Assembly: GCA_907165065.1 (NCBI GenBank)
Contig: OU015541.1
Span: 6,634,001 to 6,698,000 of the forward strand
DNA: 64,000 bases
Source: Caprimulgus europaeus
Taxonomy: Eukaryota > Chordata > Aves > Caprimulgiformes > Caprimulgidae
Direction: 5' to 3'
Shown here: in pieces, positions 51,949-64,000 of the stretch
Numbering within the stretch: the first letter of the stretch is position 1
Layout of the letters: each line of letters starts with the position of its first letter
The notes under the pieces: generated by a model
Databases searched by the model: none
The model's input: only the letters and a program-made list of their open reading frames with translations
What the model was told of the DNA's origin: nothing
Position numbers and translations under genes: made by a program

Positions 51949-54900
51949 GTGAGATTGTGATAAAGAAACCTCCAATAGATTTATTTTCTGCATACAACAC
52001 ACACCATGAGTCCTTAGTATAGCAATCCTGTAAACAGTATTTCAAAAAGCAGCACAACGTCGGTTTGTGCCAGGGCTGGGTTACTCGGTGCTGAAGTGGC
52101 TCCTGCTCATGGTGAGGTTGGTGGCTGGAGCACACCTAGTGGCATTAGTGGCCACCATGTTGTCGTTAGCATCTGCCAGCTGCTATGCCAGACTCTGCAG
52201 TCAGCCTTAGTGATGCCAAAGCAATTTGTGCAGATGTGTGCAAAGATCACAGAAACCCTCATCACTCCTGTTGGCAACCTTTGTCATCACAGATGTCCAG
52301 GAAAGGGTGAAGAAGGGTGGGAGGCTACCAGGGTTCAGAAAAAAGGTCAAGATAGATCACTAGAAATTACTTTCCACTGTTTCTAGTTTCTGTACATGAA
52401 AATACTTCATCTTTTAACACTAAACTCTGTTATCAGGGAGTCTCTGACCTCTTGAAGAACTTATGAGTCAGACTTCCAGGACAGATATGGCTATTATACC
52501 CTTTTAGATGTGGAAAACCATAAACACATACTACAAGGATGTAACCTGGTTTCACTCTGTGTTGCATTCCTCTCTGAACAGAAATGATTAGAGATTACAA
52601 TGCACTCATCCGCTTGCACGCAGCGTGGTGGCACATGGTCTGAAGATCCATTGCCTTTGTCCACACCTCTGAACTAAAAAGTCAGAGAAAGGTACTAAGC
52701 CACAAGCCTATGTGATCTCATGCTTTGTAAGTGTGGGTCAACATATTGCCTTCATCAAAAGGAAGCAGCAGAGCCCTTCTGTAAGGTAACAAGCCTGAGG
52801 ACATGCTGCTGCACCAGCTCCATGCACAGCATTTGGTGGCAGCACCCAGCAAGTGCTTGCAGCACACACGTGGTGCCTCTCCACATGCAGGACGCAGCTC
52901 TCTTCCCGTCAGGATACTCTAGTACTCAAGAGAATCAGGATTTGTCCCTTAAGAGTGTCTGCTGCAGTCTTTGCTGCTATTCTATCGTTATGAGTAAGCA
53001 CAATCAGGAAACTATCATTATTTTATTAAATCATATTAAATATTAAGGGAGCATAATTTACACCCAGTCAGCATATGTAATCGTCTTCATAGGGAAAAAT
53101 AGCATAACCCTACCTTGATATTAAAATTGGAGAAAATAATCTCCCTAACATGAAATTATTTACTGTCTAAATCACAATAAGACTTTGCAGGTAATGAAAG
53201 CTATTCAGGCATCAAGCAGTAGCAAGGTAGCTTTAAAACGGTTTATATTAATGCTTGAAAATCAATGATTCTACCTGAATCAATATTTTCTCTTCAGAAC
53301 TGCTATTCAAAGAAATGAAAAAACAAACAAACCCCCCAAAAACCCCAAGAAAGAACCAAGACTTGGATCTCTTACAGCATTGCAAGGATCTGGATAAAAA
53401 TATTTTCCCTTTCACCAGCTGTTAAAAGTGCTTTGGATTAGAAGCTTATCTAATGTCCTCCTCATCTTCCTCTCGATTTTGAAGGTTGTAAATATTTGAG
53501 TATCAGTTGGCAATGAAAATCCAAGTGCCATAATGGATTTTGGAAATATCTAATCCCAAAGACAGCAATGAGAAATTGCGACAAAAAGGTCAAGTACTTT
53601 GTGGGAGTTCAGCTCATTGGAGACTGACTAGTTAATGGAAACCTTATCCAGTTTTCTCACATTATGCATTTCCTTGGAAAATTTTACTTTAACTTCTCTT
53701 GCCCCTGTGACATTTAGAGAACAGTGGCTTGCCTTTCCTCTAGAGTTTAATGAGATAGAGAATGGCAGCAGTGGAAGATGGTGTGTGACACAGGATGGAT
53801 AAGCGAGGAAAATACCTATAGTGGCTCAATATACAGAGCAGTGAGGGGTCAAGTGGGTTAACACACATTGGCATGAAGTATCAGCATTTCCAGCGTGTAC
53901 ATGGTGCTTTTCAGAAGTGGAAGGCACCGACTGTGGAGCCTCACGTCTGCATTGCCATTCTGAACACTGAGAGTAATCACACAAGCCCCAACAGCATTTT
54001 GGTAGGCATGGTCTGTTGTGATGAGTTGTAATCAACATTTACTTCACAGATAAAAAGATCTCTAAAGTCAATGACAACAAAACCACATTTTTTCCTGTTG
54101 ATTTGTTGCCTTTTATGCTCCTAAAGTGGCTCCTTTTCAATTCAGTCCAGGAAGACCCCAGCTACAGTTCACTTCCATCATGACACAACTAGGAAAGAGC
54201 AACTCCTTTCAGCCAAATCCTGCTTGTCCTGGAGGCCTTTGACACTTAACCCCGGCAGTCCCTGTTTGATGGAGAAATCACCATTATGCCAGTACTTACT
54301 GCTCAGGAAAAAATTGTGTATAGTAGGTTTTATATGCCAAACTGCTGATTCTAATCTCTTATTATTGTAATTCAGTGATCAAAAAGGTAATAGGTCTGTT
54401 AGACTCAAGCAAGCTCCAGATGCATTTTGTGCTTTGGAAATTCCAACCTCACCTGGTATGGAACAACCATATGTTAAATTTGGGACCAAGTATCAGACTT
54501 CTATCAATCCAAAACAATGCATTTCTCTAGTTTTGAGCCCCCTGCTATTTGTTCTGTATTGTTATTGTAAAAGTCTATAAAAGCACTTTTAAAACACAAC
54601 ATTGGTCCGTTCTAAACAAGTACCAATACTCAGTAGGAGCCTGGACTCTGACCTTTCCAAGATACACTACCAATGATATATCTTATAAACCAGCAAAGCT
54701 CCTACATCCATTAAGATTAATGTGGTTTTACTTAGACCATATGCTGTTCTTCTAGCATCAGACAGATGCAATAGCATGGCACCAACTTAGGAACTGGCTT
54801 GAATTTTAAAGATATAAATAGCCTCACTGAAATCAGGGAGATCTAAGCATGCACTAAAATAAAATGTGTACTTAAGTGGCTGTTCAGTTAGGGCTACAGC

Positions 54901-56847
54901 TGTGAAAGATGGACTATGAGTTAAGGCTTCAGCTGTTTTCAGCCCAGCTGTGCAAGAGATCCAGCCTAGAGATGTATAACGGACACAAACAAGAAAAGAA
55001 GGGGGTGTCCGGGGCTATGCCCTCATTCTGAAGGCAGACAGAGAGTGAAGAGGATGCAATCCTAGAGATTAACCTGAAAGTAACATTTAACTGACTAATG
55101 TCAGATGCACAACTCAATTTAGGTCCCCAGACTGCCCACCTGTAGACACCACAGGACAGGTAGAAGCTGCCTCATACCCAACTGCTGCAGGATTTATGTA
55201 CCACTGGAGCCCCCATTTATCCTGCCTGCAGGCGTCAGATTAACAGGCACTTTCAAAGCAACCTAGCAGAGCAATTTCTGGGCAAAATAGCTGTCTAGAG
55301 AGCAGAGAGCAAGACAAAGATACTTCTCTTACATCAAAATAGGTAGTGTTTTGAGAACCCTGTTACTGCCCCAGTGCTGCTATGGCCCAAGACCACCTGC
55401 AGCCAAAGGACAGCGCAGGGATGCGGCCGGAGGAACTTCTGGTAATTGTGGTCTGTTACAAACATTTCATTGCAGCATCCCTGACACCTGAAGAGCTGCA
55501 ATCTGATCAGTTCCTGCACTGATATCAACAGACCTACAGTCCAACACAGAAACTGTGTCTGAGAGTGCAGAAGGGAAAAGTTCAGAGGCTTTTGCTTTAA
55601 GTGTTATAATAGTTTTATTTTTCCTGCACAGATAATAGAGCAATTTCACTGTCTCAGGTTTATATGGTGAATAGAAAATTCAGTTTCAAGTGATTGGGTT
55701 TAGATTTCCAAGTAGCTGTTAAAATAGAGGCCAAATATAATGGAACATTGCTGTCATCTGAGGGCTCTTTGGTGTTCTTCATGAAAGGAACTCAGTTCAA
55801 AAAGGAATGAGTCCCTACAACCTGAAATATCTTGGTACATTTCACAACCTCATTGAAAACCTCAGCGGAGAGGCCTGTTCTCGATTTTACAGGTGACAAT
55901 TGAGGCAGAGAATATAGGGTTGGGAGGATGCTTCTTCCACTGATGTTCACAACTTTGTTTGAAGAAGTCTTCGCCCAACAGTTTTGCTCAGACCCCATAT
56001 CAGCAAAGCATTCAGGCATACACTGAACATTAGAGGTGTGAGTTTTCCTGACTAATTCTTTGACAGTTTCTCATGGACCCCTCTGCCATAAAAATCTTTG
56101 AAGATTTGGGGCTTGGATTCACACAGAAAGTGGCATATGAGTGATAAAGAAAAAGGGTGATGGTTTCTTATTTATTTCTGTTTCTATGTCTTTTTCTACT
56201 GCTTTATTAAAGCGCTCATTAGCACAGCCTTGTCTGCTTTGTCATCTGTGCAGAGATAAATAAAACAAACATTTGCATATTATAATAAAAAAGGTAAGTA
56301 AAGCACCACCTTCTAGGTTCTTCATAGAAAAACCTAGAATACTGCTGATACTGTTGCCTTTCTGTGTTTGTTTTATCCAAGGATTCAGCCATACATGTCA
56401 GAAATGGTGTGTGAGGTATGAGGAATTAAACAAGAGCATGCTGCCAGGGACCACAGTACATGGAGTGCTTCAGTGGTACCAAGTTCCAGAGTCTCACAGC
56501 ACAAATGGAGATGTCTCATTAAAAAGGCTGTACACTGAATCCTTTTTATCAATCACCTCCTCATCTACTTTTCTCTTTTCTCCCCCTCAGTGTTTTGGTT
56601 TGTGATCTGCTTCCAAAAAGCTCTAATTCTCTAGCTGTGAAAGCACAAAATCAAATTTCAAAGCTGATACCTGATTCCCACCTTTGTGTATATTTTATTT
56701 TGTCATTTTCATTTTTAGCTGCAGTGTAATTTTTCTCCTCTCCCTTGAGAAATTTTACTTGGAAACAGACCTGAAACTTCACAGCTTTTATTCCCCTTTC
56801 CCCGACTGTCCTAATCCTTATAATACATAATTTTGAATTTTTTGTGG
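51949..56847. other. Gene-free sequence of mixed composition
   Basis: 52050-52330 and 52740-52930 are moderately GC-rich but contain no recognised gene or repeat. The A/C tract at 53318 is the only simple repeat. Frames are 134 codons or fewer and show no domain. Confidence 0.6.
53318..53348. repeat. A/C-rich tract
   Basis: A6 is followed by CAAACAAA, C6, A5 and C4. It is low complexity, with the same style of composition as 60199-60247. Confidence 0.9.
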
Positions 56848-57345
56848 TTATTGAACTGCTTCTCTCCATCTTTGAACCATCTTTCTGGCTGAGAAATAGA
56901 CTGCAATACTGATATTGAATAACAGTAAGAAAGCTAGTGAAATGGTTATCACCTGAAAACTTGACAAAACAAATCTCCATTTGATTAACAAATAGAGCAA
57001 ATTTTTTTGTGGTGGAACACACTGATATGAAGGAAAAGATGAACAGAACAAGCACAGGGAGAATGTTTTCATTTCTAAGACAAAGACATGAACAACACCA
57101 AAATACTTAAATGCAATTTCTAAAAGAACAAGAAAGGACTTCAATACATATCCTGTGTGGGCACTGCTAGGGCTGGTTGCATTAGGTGCTGCTGAAGCCA
57201 TGGCAGACAGATGACTGGGTGACTGTGCTGCTGCCCACGGGGTCAACTGATCCTCAGAAGCTTGGGTACCACTGTCCCTGCCTGCAGTTTCCACCTCATT
57301 AGTGGGGTGAATATCCCCAGAAGAAAGGGATTTCAGAAAGCACAT

Positions 57346-60300
57346 GGAGACAAAACCCCATACTGCCTACCCCACACTTTTAATGTTTGATGAATAACCA
57401 CCTTGAGTGCACCATAAAAAAAGCAGCATTTACCATCTCCCCTGCTTCTTGCCCTGTACCAGGCACTGACTTGTTCAATGATCCACCCACCAGTTCTGGA
57501 AATACAAATCCAGTATTATTTTGTTCTCTTACAAGGACCAACCTGTGTTATATTTTGTTTGAAGAATCCATACTGTTATTAGCTGGACATCTTCACTTTT
57601 GGCTAACCCCCACCTATAAACTATTTATAGCAAAGAAAACCAAGGGATAAATTATATCCTTCTGCTTCTGATGGAGATAACTATGATCATATAAAATTAC
57701 TCCTTCATTTATGGAAATTGCCTTTCAGTCTTAAAAGAGATATGTATGTCCATTGTACCTCTTTCTTGATTAGATATTATTATTTGAATCATCATCTCTG
57801 TGATTCACAGTATGCACCCTTATAATTTTTCCAGCTACATCTCTTAGTGATATCTCCAGAGAGAACTAATTATGCACGCAAAGACGACTCAGAGAAAAAC
57901 TGCTGCTAACAAATCATCCAAAATCCCAGTTCTTAGTGAGCTTTTCTTTCCCTTCTGTTATGATAATTTTGTTCATTTCAAACCTCTACATTTTAACTCC
58001 TTTACCTCCAGTTCCTGCCTTCCTCTATCTTTCTAAAAGAATGATGCTAATAACAGAGGAAGTTCTGATCATTTGTTTCTTTTGGCTAAACTGAGTGAGA
58101 GGAGTATAAGATTTCAAAACCTGTGCAGTAAAGACAGCTTTGCCTTCCTACCCCAGGCCCCCACAAGGAATCAAATTAAGGAACCTATAATAGTGGGATG
58201 AGGGACACAAAATTAGAGAGTGTAGAAAGCCAGGATTAGATTTTTTTTTGTTAGATTTTAAAGGGTAAAAGCCTTCATTGTTGTTCAAAAGAGAGTCATC
58301 ACCACCATCACAGAATCTTAGCACGACTTTACATCTGGTCAAGAGATTGCCCAGAGATGATACATTGGTAGGAAACACAGAATGTTATCAAGCTACATAG
58401 GAAGAAATTAACACTTGGATTATCAGTCTTTCTATTTTGTGAATGGTACCTTCAATAATTTAAGGAATGGGAGATGATTACACAGTGGTTTTATTATACA
58501 AGTCTCATAGCATTGAGACATAAACTTAAGAGTAAAGTTTAAGTTAGCAGTTGCCAAAACACATAAGGTAGGACCATCCCTTGTCCCTGTTCTCTGCCTG
58601 GACAGAGACTCCAGGTGCAGCAAGACTGCCAGCTCCCCCTGAGACCAAGCTCCCAGAACCCACAGCCTCACTGTGCTATGAAGGAAGCAAACTCCAAATC
58701 AAATGGGAAAAAATTGACAGAAAAATCGGAATATTCTTGGCACTCCGTAAGGCCAGACCCTATGGTGTTCCAGTCAGTGCCAATTCTTCGGGCACTAAAG
58801 TACTGCAAGACACTTGTCCTTGTGCTGGGTATTCAGAGAATGATGCTGCACGAGACTGTTCACTTTACAGACCCTTTTTTTATCCTCACTTCTTTTTTTT
58901 TTTCTCTATATAGGACCTCAGCTCAGCAAGATTGTTATAATGAGAGGTGCTGAGTTAATTTTTCAATTTATGGAGTTCAAGTTTATTTAATAACTAATGG
59001 TCATTTCTAGCTCTTTAATTAAAGTGCTCACAGGAGTATCCAAGTACCTAACCCATTTGCTTAAAACTAAAGGCTTAGACCGAAGTACTTCACTGAATCA
59101 AAGTGTGGGGACCTGCCCTCCTTGCAATGCCACCCCAGCTGTTTCACCACTAGTCAGAAGTTCCTGTTTGTCCTCACATTTCTCTGGCATTTCCTGATGG
59201 TGAGGGTTTTGCATATGGCACAAAGGTTCCTGAGATGGGTGAATCCTCACTGCTGATATTTGCAAGTCATATTTAACAGCATTGTGTAACAATCATTCAA
59301 AAATGTGTTCTCATTCTTCCTTTCCTAATCAATAGCTAAAGCAATTGGCAGTAAAAGTCAAATAGGAAATTATGAGAGCATTAAAGGTAAGATTGCCCCA
59401 GAATGCCTCTCAAAAGTCTATAAAAGACTGATTTCATTACATGTTATTTCCCTAGGTTTGAGCTTTTCTCAGTTGCTGATGATTGATGTGGCAAATTTTA
59501 TTTTCACATTTAACAGATTTTAATCTGTAAAACATTTTCTATATCAAAATGAATCTGGAGATGCTTCTTACAGAGCTTACCTCCCAATAAACTTGTGTAG
59601 ACTTCTCCCAAGCTGGCAATGAGCCTGTCATTTCAAGTTTAGCAGCAGATTCTCCATAACAGTTAGAAAAGCTGTACCCTTGTGACAGCTTTACAGTGCA
59701 GTAATTTCATTTTGTCCATAACCTTGAAGAAGCTGCAATCTAAGTTATTACTGTCACACTGGAATACATAAGCTTTCTTTCCTATATTAAGTCTATAGTG
59801 AGAATAATTAAACACAAAATTAAGGTCTGGGGGCCCAGCACAACACCTTGACTAAATCAGTATAGCTCATCTGCCATACACAGCTCAGTGTTGCTTTGCA
59901 CCTGGGAAAGTTGTTGCCCTTAATACATAAAAATCTGTACAACTAAGTTAAGGCAATCTGTAAATTGACTACAATATCACTTAAAAAACCCCCAAATGAC
60001 AACATGCACCCCCCCATTTTCAACTCATGATCTTGACTGTGCTGAAACCACCATTCAGTAATACCTTTCAACTTCACAAACAGAACTGAAGATAAATATT
60101 TGGACCAACTCCAAGACTCTTTTTTTAATCACTTAAGTCTGAAGATTTCCACAGTGAAAATTAATGTTTTACCCTAAAAGTAGATATTTTCTCTTATTAA
60201 AAAAACCCAAACAAACAAAACAAAAGAAAAACCAACCCAACAACAAAGTTTACCTGGAAACTGAATTGCTCTTTGAAAAAATCTGGACATCAGCAAAAAT

Positions 60301-62413
60301 AGTAACCCTGACCACAGCCATTTCTTCTGGCTGCACACCTCTTTGTAGAAAATGGTACAGTTGAAGGACAGCAAGAATTTTTGAGATCAGAGAAGGATTC
60401 ATCTAAGTGGTTGTGAACTTTTCTAACACTGTCTGCACACAAAGCCACCTGGAAAGGGACAAGAATAATTTCAAGTAAGCATTAAAAATCCGTGTTTTGA
60501 GAAATCTTGGCTCAATATTAACAGAGAAGTGCAGTTTACATCTGCCTGTGACTAACTTGACCCTCTTTGCAATCCTCTCCATGCCCTGCTCAGAGCTTAA
60601 CAGAAAGGCAGGAAAGCTGCTGCACCTAAAATATAAGGACCTCTGCATGCACTGTATCTGAACATTTCTATGTAGAAATAAATCTTGTGCAAATAACACC
60701 AGGTGGCTGTAACACATGTAAATATTTGCTTGGATAAGGCACAAGTGAAAACTGCAACTAAAGATAGAGGGAGAGCACAGGGAACTTTACAGCCAACTCT
60801 GGCATCCAAACCTTTGAAAAGGGAGGCAAGTTCCCACGTTTCAAGCAATAGCTGTTGTTACTCTATTACACAGCTGATAAATATAACCAACTTGTATCTT
60901 TTATTGTACAATGATATTTTGAAAGGCATACATTTATAACTCATTATTTGACCTATCCTTAGCAGGATACACCAAATGGAATACTGCCCACATTCACCTC
61001 TGAAAGCTGTATTGCTCATCTCCTGAAAATAGAAGAAAAAACCTGTCTTCATAAAGTTGGCAACATAACTGAACATGGGGGAAATGGCATTTTAAATCAG
61101 ATGTGCTACAGTTTTCATGGTTAATACAAGTCTTTAAGCTTGATTTATATAACGTGTGTCTGTGTTACAGCAGCAGGCTTTGCTATAAGGATAGAAGGGG
61201 CATTGTTTGATTGAGGGTTTGTAGCTTTAAATAAGAACAATTAAAATGTATTTGCTGTTTGAAAACACACACACTTGTTCTCTGCATTGACTTTTTAAAT
61301 CTGTCAAGCTGAGACTATTGAACCTGTCAATGGGCTCATGTGATGATTATAGACAGGAACACAGTGACTTTATTTTCAAAAAATACAGGAAATGCTTATT
61401 CTGGTAACTCAATTTTAAGATCAATAGTGTTCAATTATTTAGTGTTTTATCCTTACAGATAGTACAGACTATACTACTGTGTGTGATGGAGGTAGGAGGC
61501 TTTAGGTGACTTATCAGATAATGCACACTGTATGACAGACTGGAGTTCACACTTGTTAGGGAGCTTTGAATACGTTTTAAAGAGATTACCCTGGCTCGGG
61601 TCTGACTCATCCTGAGAGAACCAGCTCTCAGCCATTCATACCAGGCATCATGGAGATGTCAGCACTGGGTGGCGTGAGGGGACCCCAACCTCATCGCAGC
61701 AAGGTGACAGTGTGGGGTGACATTATCTCAGGCAAGGAGCAATTCCTGGGGTACTGGTCCCAACAGCTCTTTGTTAGCATGGCCTCAGCTGAGCAAATGT
61801 GCTGCAGAACTGGAGAGAAAACTGGGACAAGTGACTCATAGATAGATGAGCCATGAACAGTCGGATCCAGGGTTTTGTAGGTTTTTCTGGGAAGCAGTAG
61901 GAGCTGACCCTTCTCACATTTACAGCAAGGTGGCAGCTGTAATGGAAACATCTCTGCAAGAGGTGTTTCACTGATATTTAATGTCCCAGGGATTTTCTGT
62001 GGGACAGCATTATCACTTGTCACTAAATATTTAAGAATGTTATGCAAGAAAATACATATGCCATTGCAACTTAACACAGCAGCCCCATCAATATTTCACA
62101 GGCAGTCTGGGCATGAACTAGAAAGCGAGGATTACTTCACTTTTTTTTTTGTATTGCTGTTCATCATCAGTTAATTAGAACTCATAACTTGGAACTGAAT
62201 CTTGTTCAAGGACACTAGTGCCATTAGACATTTCATAGTTTTATACCTCTCTTTTTTCCAGCTGTACAATATTTGGAAGAGTATTGTACCGTATGGGAGA
62301 TGTGAGCTGAGCTTTTACCAGTATCTGGAGCAGGATGATTTTCTAGCACAGATTTATGGTGCAATATTTGTGCTCAGTGCTGTAAAAATTAGCACTTAAT
62401 TTTTAAAATGATT
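57346..62413. other. Gene-free AT-rich sequence left of the CR1 copy
   Basis: It contains a T9 run (58241-58249), two plus frames of 110 and 112 codons overlapping at 58581-58953, and the A/C tract at 60199. 61600-61850 is GC-richer. Nothing is recognised as a gene. The frames end in a T-rich tract and have no domain. Confidence 0.6.
60199..60247. repeat. A/C-rich tract
   Basis: About 49 bp made almost wholly of A and C (AAACAAACAAAACAAAAG and similar). It is the complement in style of the G/T tracts at 9747 and 11890. Confidence 0.9.
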
Positions 62414-63150
62414 TATGGAATCATAGAATGGTATGGGTTGGAAGGGACCTTAAAGCTCATCCAGTTCCAACCCCCCTGCCATCCACAGGGACACCTTCCA
62501 CTAGACCAGGTTGCTCAAAGCCTCATCCAGCCTGGCCTTGAACACTTCCAGGGAGGAGCAGCCACAGCTTCTCTGGGCAACCTGTTCCAATGTCTGACCA
62601 CCCTCACAGGAAAGAATTTCTTCTTAATATCTAATCTAAACCTCCCCTCTTCCAGTTTAAAGCCATTGCTCCTTGTTTTATCACTACTTGCCTTTGTAAA
62701 AAGTCCTTCCCCAGCTTTCTTGTAGCCCCTTCACGTACTGGGAGGCCACTAGAAGGTCTCCCCAGAGCCTTCTCCAGGCTGAACAGCCCCAACTCTCTCA
62801 GCCTGTCCCCATAGGAGAGGTGCTCCAGCCCTCGGATCATCCTCATGGCCCCCTCCTCTGGACTTGTTCTAACAGGTCTGTGTCTTTCTTGGGCTCCAGA
62901 ACTGGACACAGTACTCCAGGCGGGGCCTTATGGGAGTGCAGTAGACAGAGAGAATCACCTCCCTCGACCTGTTGGCCACACTTCTCCTGAAGCAGCCCAG
63001 GATACAGTTGGCCTTCTGGGCTGCAAGCGCACATTGCCGGCTCATGTTGGGCTTCGCGTCCACCACCAACCACTCCCAAGTCCTTCTCTTAGGAGCTGGT
63101 CTCAAGCCACTCATCGCCCAGCCTGTATTTATGATTGGGATTTGATTGTT
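62414..63150 (-). mobile_element. CR1 LINE (non-LTR retrotransposon), 5'-truncated avian copy
   Basis: A copy of the chicken-repeat-1 family lies in reverse orientation, so its 3' end is on the left. Its terminus shows two adjacent octamers read on the minus strand: ATTCTATG (62422-62429) and the diverged ATTCCATA (62414-62421), the tail typical of CR1. Next comes the characteristic 3' segment whose plus-strand reading includes ggttggaagggacct (62437 on). The C-terminal part of ORF2 continues to about 63150, where resemblance to the family stops. Full CR1 elements are several kb long, so this is the usual 5'-truncated insertion of about 740 bp. Small indels compared with the family sequence I remember suggest an old, immobile copy. 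The orientation and family are clear. The right boundary is approximate, within about 20 bp. Confidence 0.96.
62600..63150 (-). pseudogene. CR1 ORF2 C-terminal remnant, frameshifted
   Basis: The minus strand encodes pieces of the CR1 ORF2 C-terminus, downstream of the reverse transcriptase core, in more than one frame. One frame (about 62869-63150) contains EWLVVD, CALAAQKANCILGC and SREVIL, then YCVQFWSP. Another (62843-62909) carries the LLEQVQRR portion. A third (62631-62850) carries MIRGLEHLSY and RELGLFSLEK, and the end of the coding region follows downstream. The frame switches near 62850-62910, together with a short deletion near the LFSLEK segment, show that the reading frame is broken. 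No endonuclease or catalytic RT motifs lie in the retained part. It therefore cannot make a functional enzyme and is a fossil of the mobile element. Confidence 0.9.
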
Positions 63151-63540
63151 CTTACCACTAAAAAGACAAGGGTGAGCGCTCATGCTCTGGATTAAGATCC
63201 CCTGGAAAGAAATTTGCTATACTGTAATTTGAGAACATGGGATAAACGGGAATATATTGGTATTATCTGCAGTGGGTACATCTGTTTGCCTATTCGGCAC
63301 CAGACTGCTCATGCAGAGCAAGCCCATTTGGGCTCCCTGGGCAGTTTTCTCCTTCAGCACTGGGTGATGCTCCTTTCCAGAGGCTCTGTGTTCCTGTGGA
63401 CCACGCAGCGCCCAGCACCACCACAGGCACAGGCAGCTCCTTCATAGACCCTTGGCTGGAGAATGGCACAGCAGAGCTGTTGGTACAATCCAAACCTTGT
63501 TTTAACCCGCACCCTCCATGAACTGGGCCATTTTACCCAT
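63151..63540. other. Unassigned sequence between CR1 and the CpG-rich patch
   Basis: It becomes gradually GC-richer to the right. A plus frame (63214-63447) and a minus frame (63290-63493) overlap antisense. Neither resembles a known protein. Confidence 0.5.
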
Positions 63541-63790
63541 TAACCATAACACCAGCGCGATGGACACATGCAACGCTCAACCCTCGGGGGCAGCAGCTGC
63601 GGATGGAGCCATCCCTCACCCTGGCCAGTGCCCATGGCCTGGTTCCCGTGTCCCACCTCCGCAACATGTGTCATTCTGATTGGCCCTGGTGGTCGGGACC
63701 CCTGAGAAGGAGCCGCGGGCACCTGAGCAGCTCACCTGCCGCTAATGGCCACCTGCCTCATGGGGTGGCTGCCGGCAGCGGGGCGGGAGC
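63541..63790. promoter_or_regulatory. CpG-enriched GC-rich patch (possible small CpG island)
   Basis: Counting by hand, about 65% of the 240 bases at 63541-63780 are G or C, with about 13 CpG, roughly half the number expected from base composition. That is well above what the AT-rich neighbourhood shows. It contains ATTGG (63679-63683, an inverted CCAAT box) and GGGGCGGG (63780-63787, a GC box). No TATA box or first exon is evident, and the window ends 210 bp further on. It could be a small promoter-associated island, a regulatory element or a GC-rich old repeat. It begins about 390 bp right of the CR1 copy and does not resemble it. Confidence 0.35.
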
Positions 63791-64000
63791 AGGGGCTGCC
63801 CTGCTTCATATCCAAAATCCTCTTACTGTACACTGCCTCTTAGCTAGAATCCTCCCATTGTATTTAGACATACATCATTTTAACTTCTGTGTAGATCATC
63901 ATCAAAAACTTCTCATAAAGAGGAGTCAGGACTTCCCCCTCTGTGATGCTCCTGGCTACTGGGAAGTCTCCTTTCTCCCAACATTTAAATTGTGTTTGCA
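63791..64000. other. AT-rich right edge
   Basis: Composition falls back to AT-rich immediately after the CpG-rich patch. I see no exon or repeat in the 210 bp before the window ends. Confidence 0.5.

Noticed and set aside
56651..57055. 134-codon minus-strand open frame
   Set aside because: It overlaps the 165-codon frame in another phase, lacks a recognisable domain and is of chance-compatible length.
58581..58953. Two overlapping plus frames of 110 and 112 codons
   Set aside because: They are two phases of the same moderately GC-rich stretch, ending in a T-run. At most one could be real, and neither has a domain.
62408..62725. 105-codon plus-strand open frame
   Set aside because: It is antisense to the CR1 3' region and ORF2 end, so it is a shadow of the transposon.
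1..64000. Bacterial or phage content, CRISPR arrays, tRNA or rRNA genes, telomeric arrays
   Set aside because: I found no spaced direct repeats, no cloverleaf or rRNA signature, no dense long frames and no TTAGGG array.

Overview
The window looks like bird (Aves) nuclear DNA from a gene-poor stretch, either intergenic or inside a large intron. Three things point this way. At 62414-63150 there is a CR1 LINE with the avian 3' end and a recognisable ORF2 C-terminus. At about 17725-17910 there is a remnant of an LTR type that I know from bird genomes. The remaining DNA is AT-rich (roughly 38-40% GC by eye) and poor in repeats, with short A/T-rich tracts in place of SINEs. I cannot name the species, chromosome or flanking genes.

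I recognise no intact protein-coding gene and no rRNA, tRNA, CRISPR array, operon or prokaryotic signal. All open frames are short (165 codons at most). Most look like chance frames, many run antisense to one another, and none gives a known domain. The only coding sequence I can identify is the decayed CR1 ORF2.

Layout. 1-17.7 kb is unique AT-rich DNA with a few small structures: an 11-bp perfect hairpin (4669-4697), an 18-bp perfect palindrome (10063-10080) and a 26-bp tandem duplication (13590-13641). It also holds GC-rich patches at 9481-9620 and 16310-16510. 17.7-17.9 kb is the LTR remnant. 18-62.4 kb is unique DNA with microsatellites and homopolymers (41519, 47259, 48629, 49355, 51895, 53318, 60199) and several AT-rich blocks that resemble vertebrate conserved non-coding elements. 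62.4-63.15 kb is the CR1 copy in minus orientation. 63.54-63.79 kb is a CpG-enriched, GC-rich patch near the right edge and the best candidate for a promoter-like or CpG-island element.

No gene system can be described because no genes are visible. If the window has a function, it is most likely cis-regulatory, and that can only be tested by alignment to other birds or by chromatin and RNA data. I found no sign of a new multi-gene system and do not want to overstate the small structures listed.
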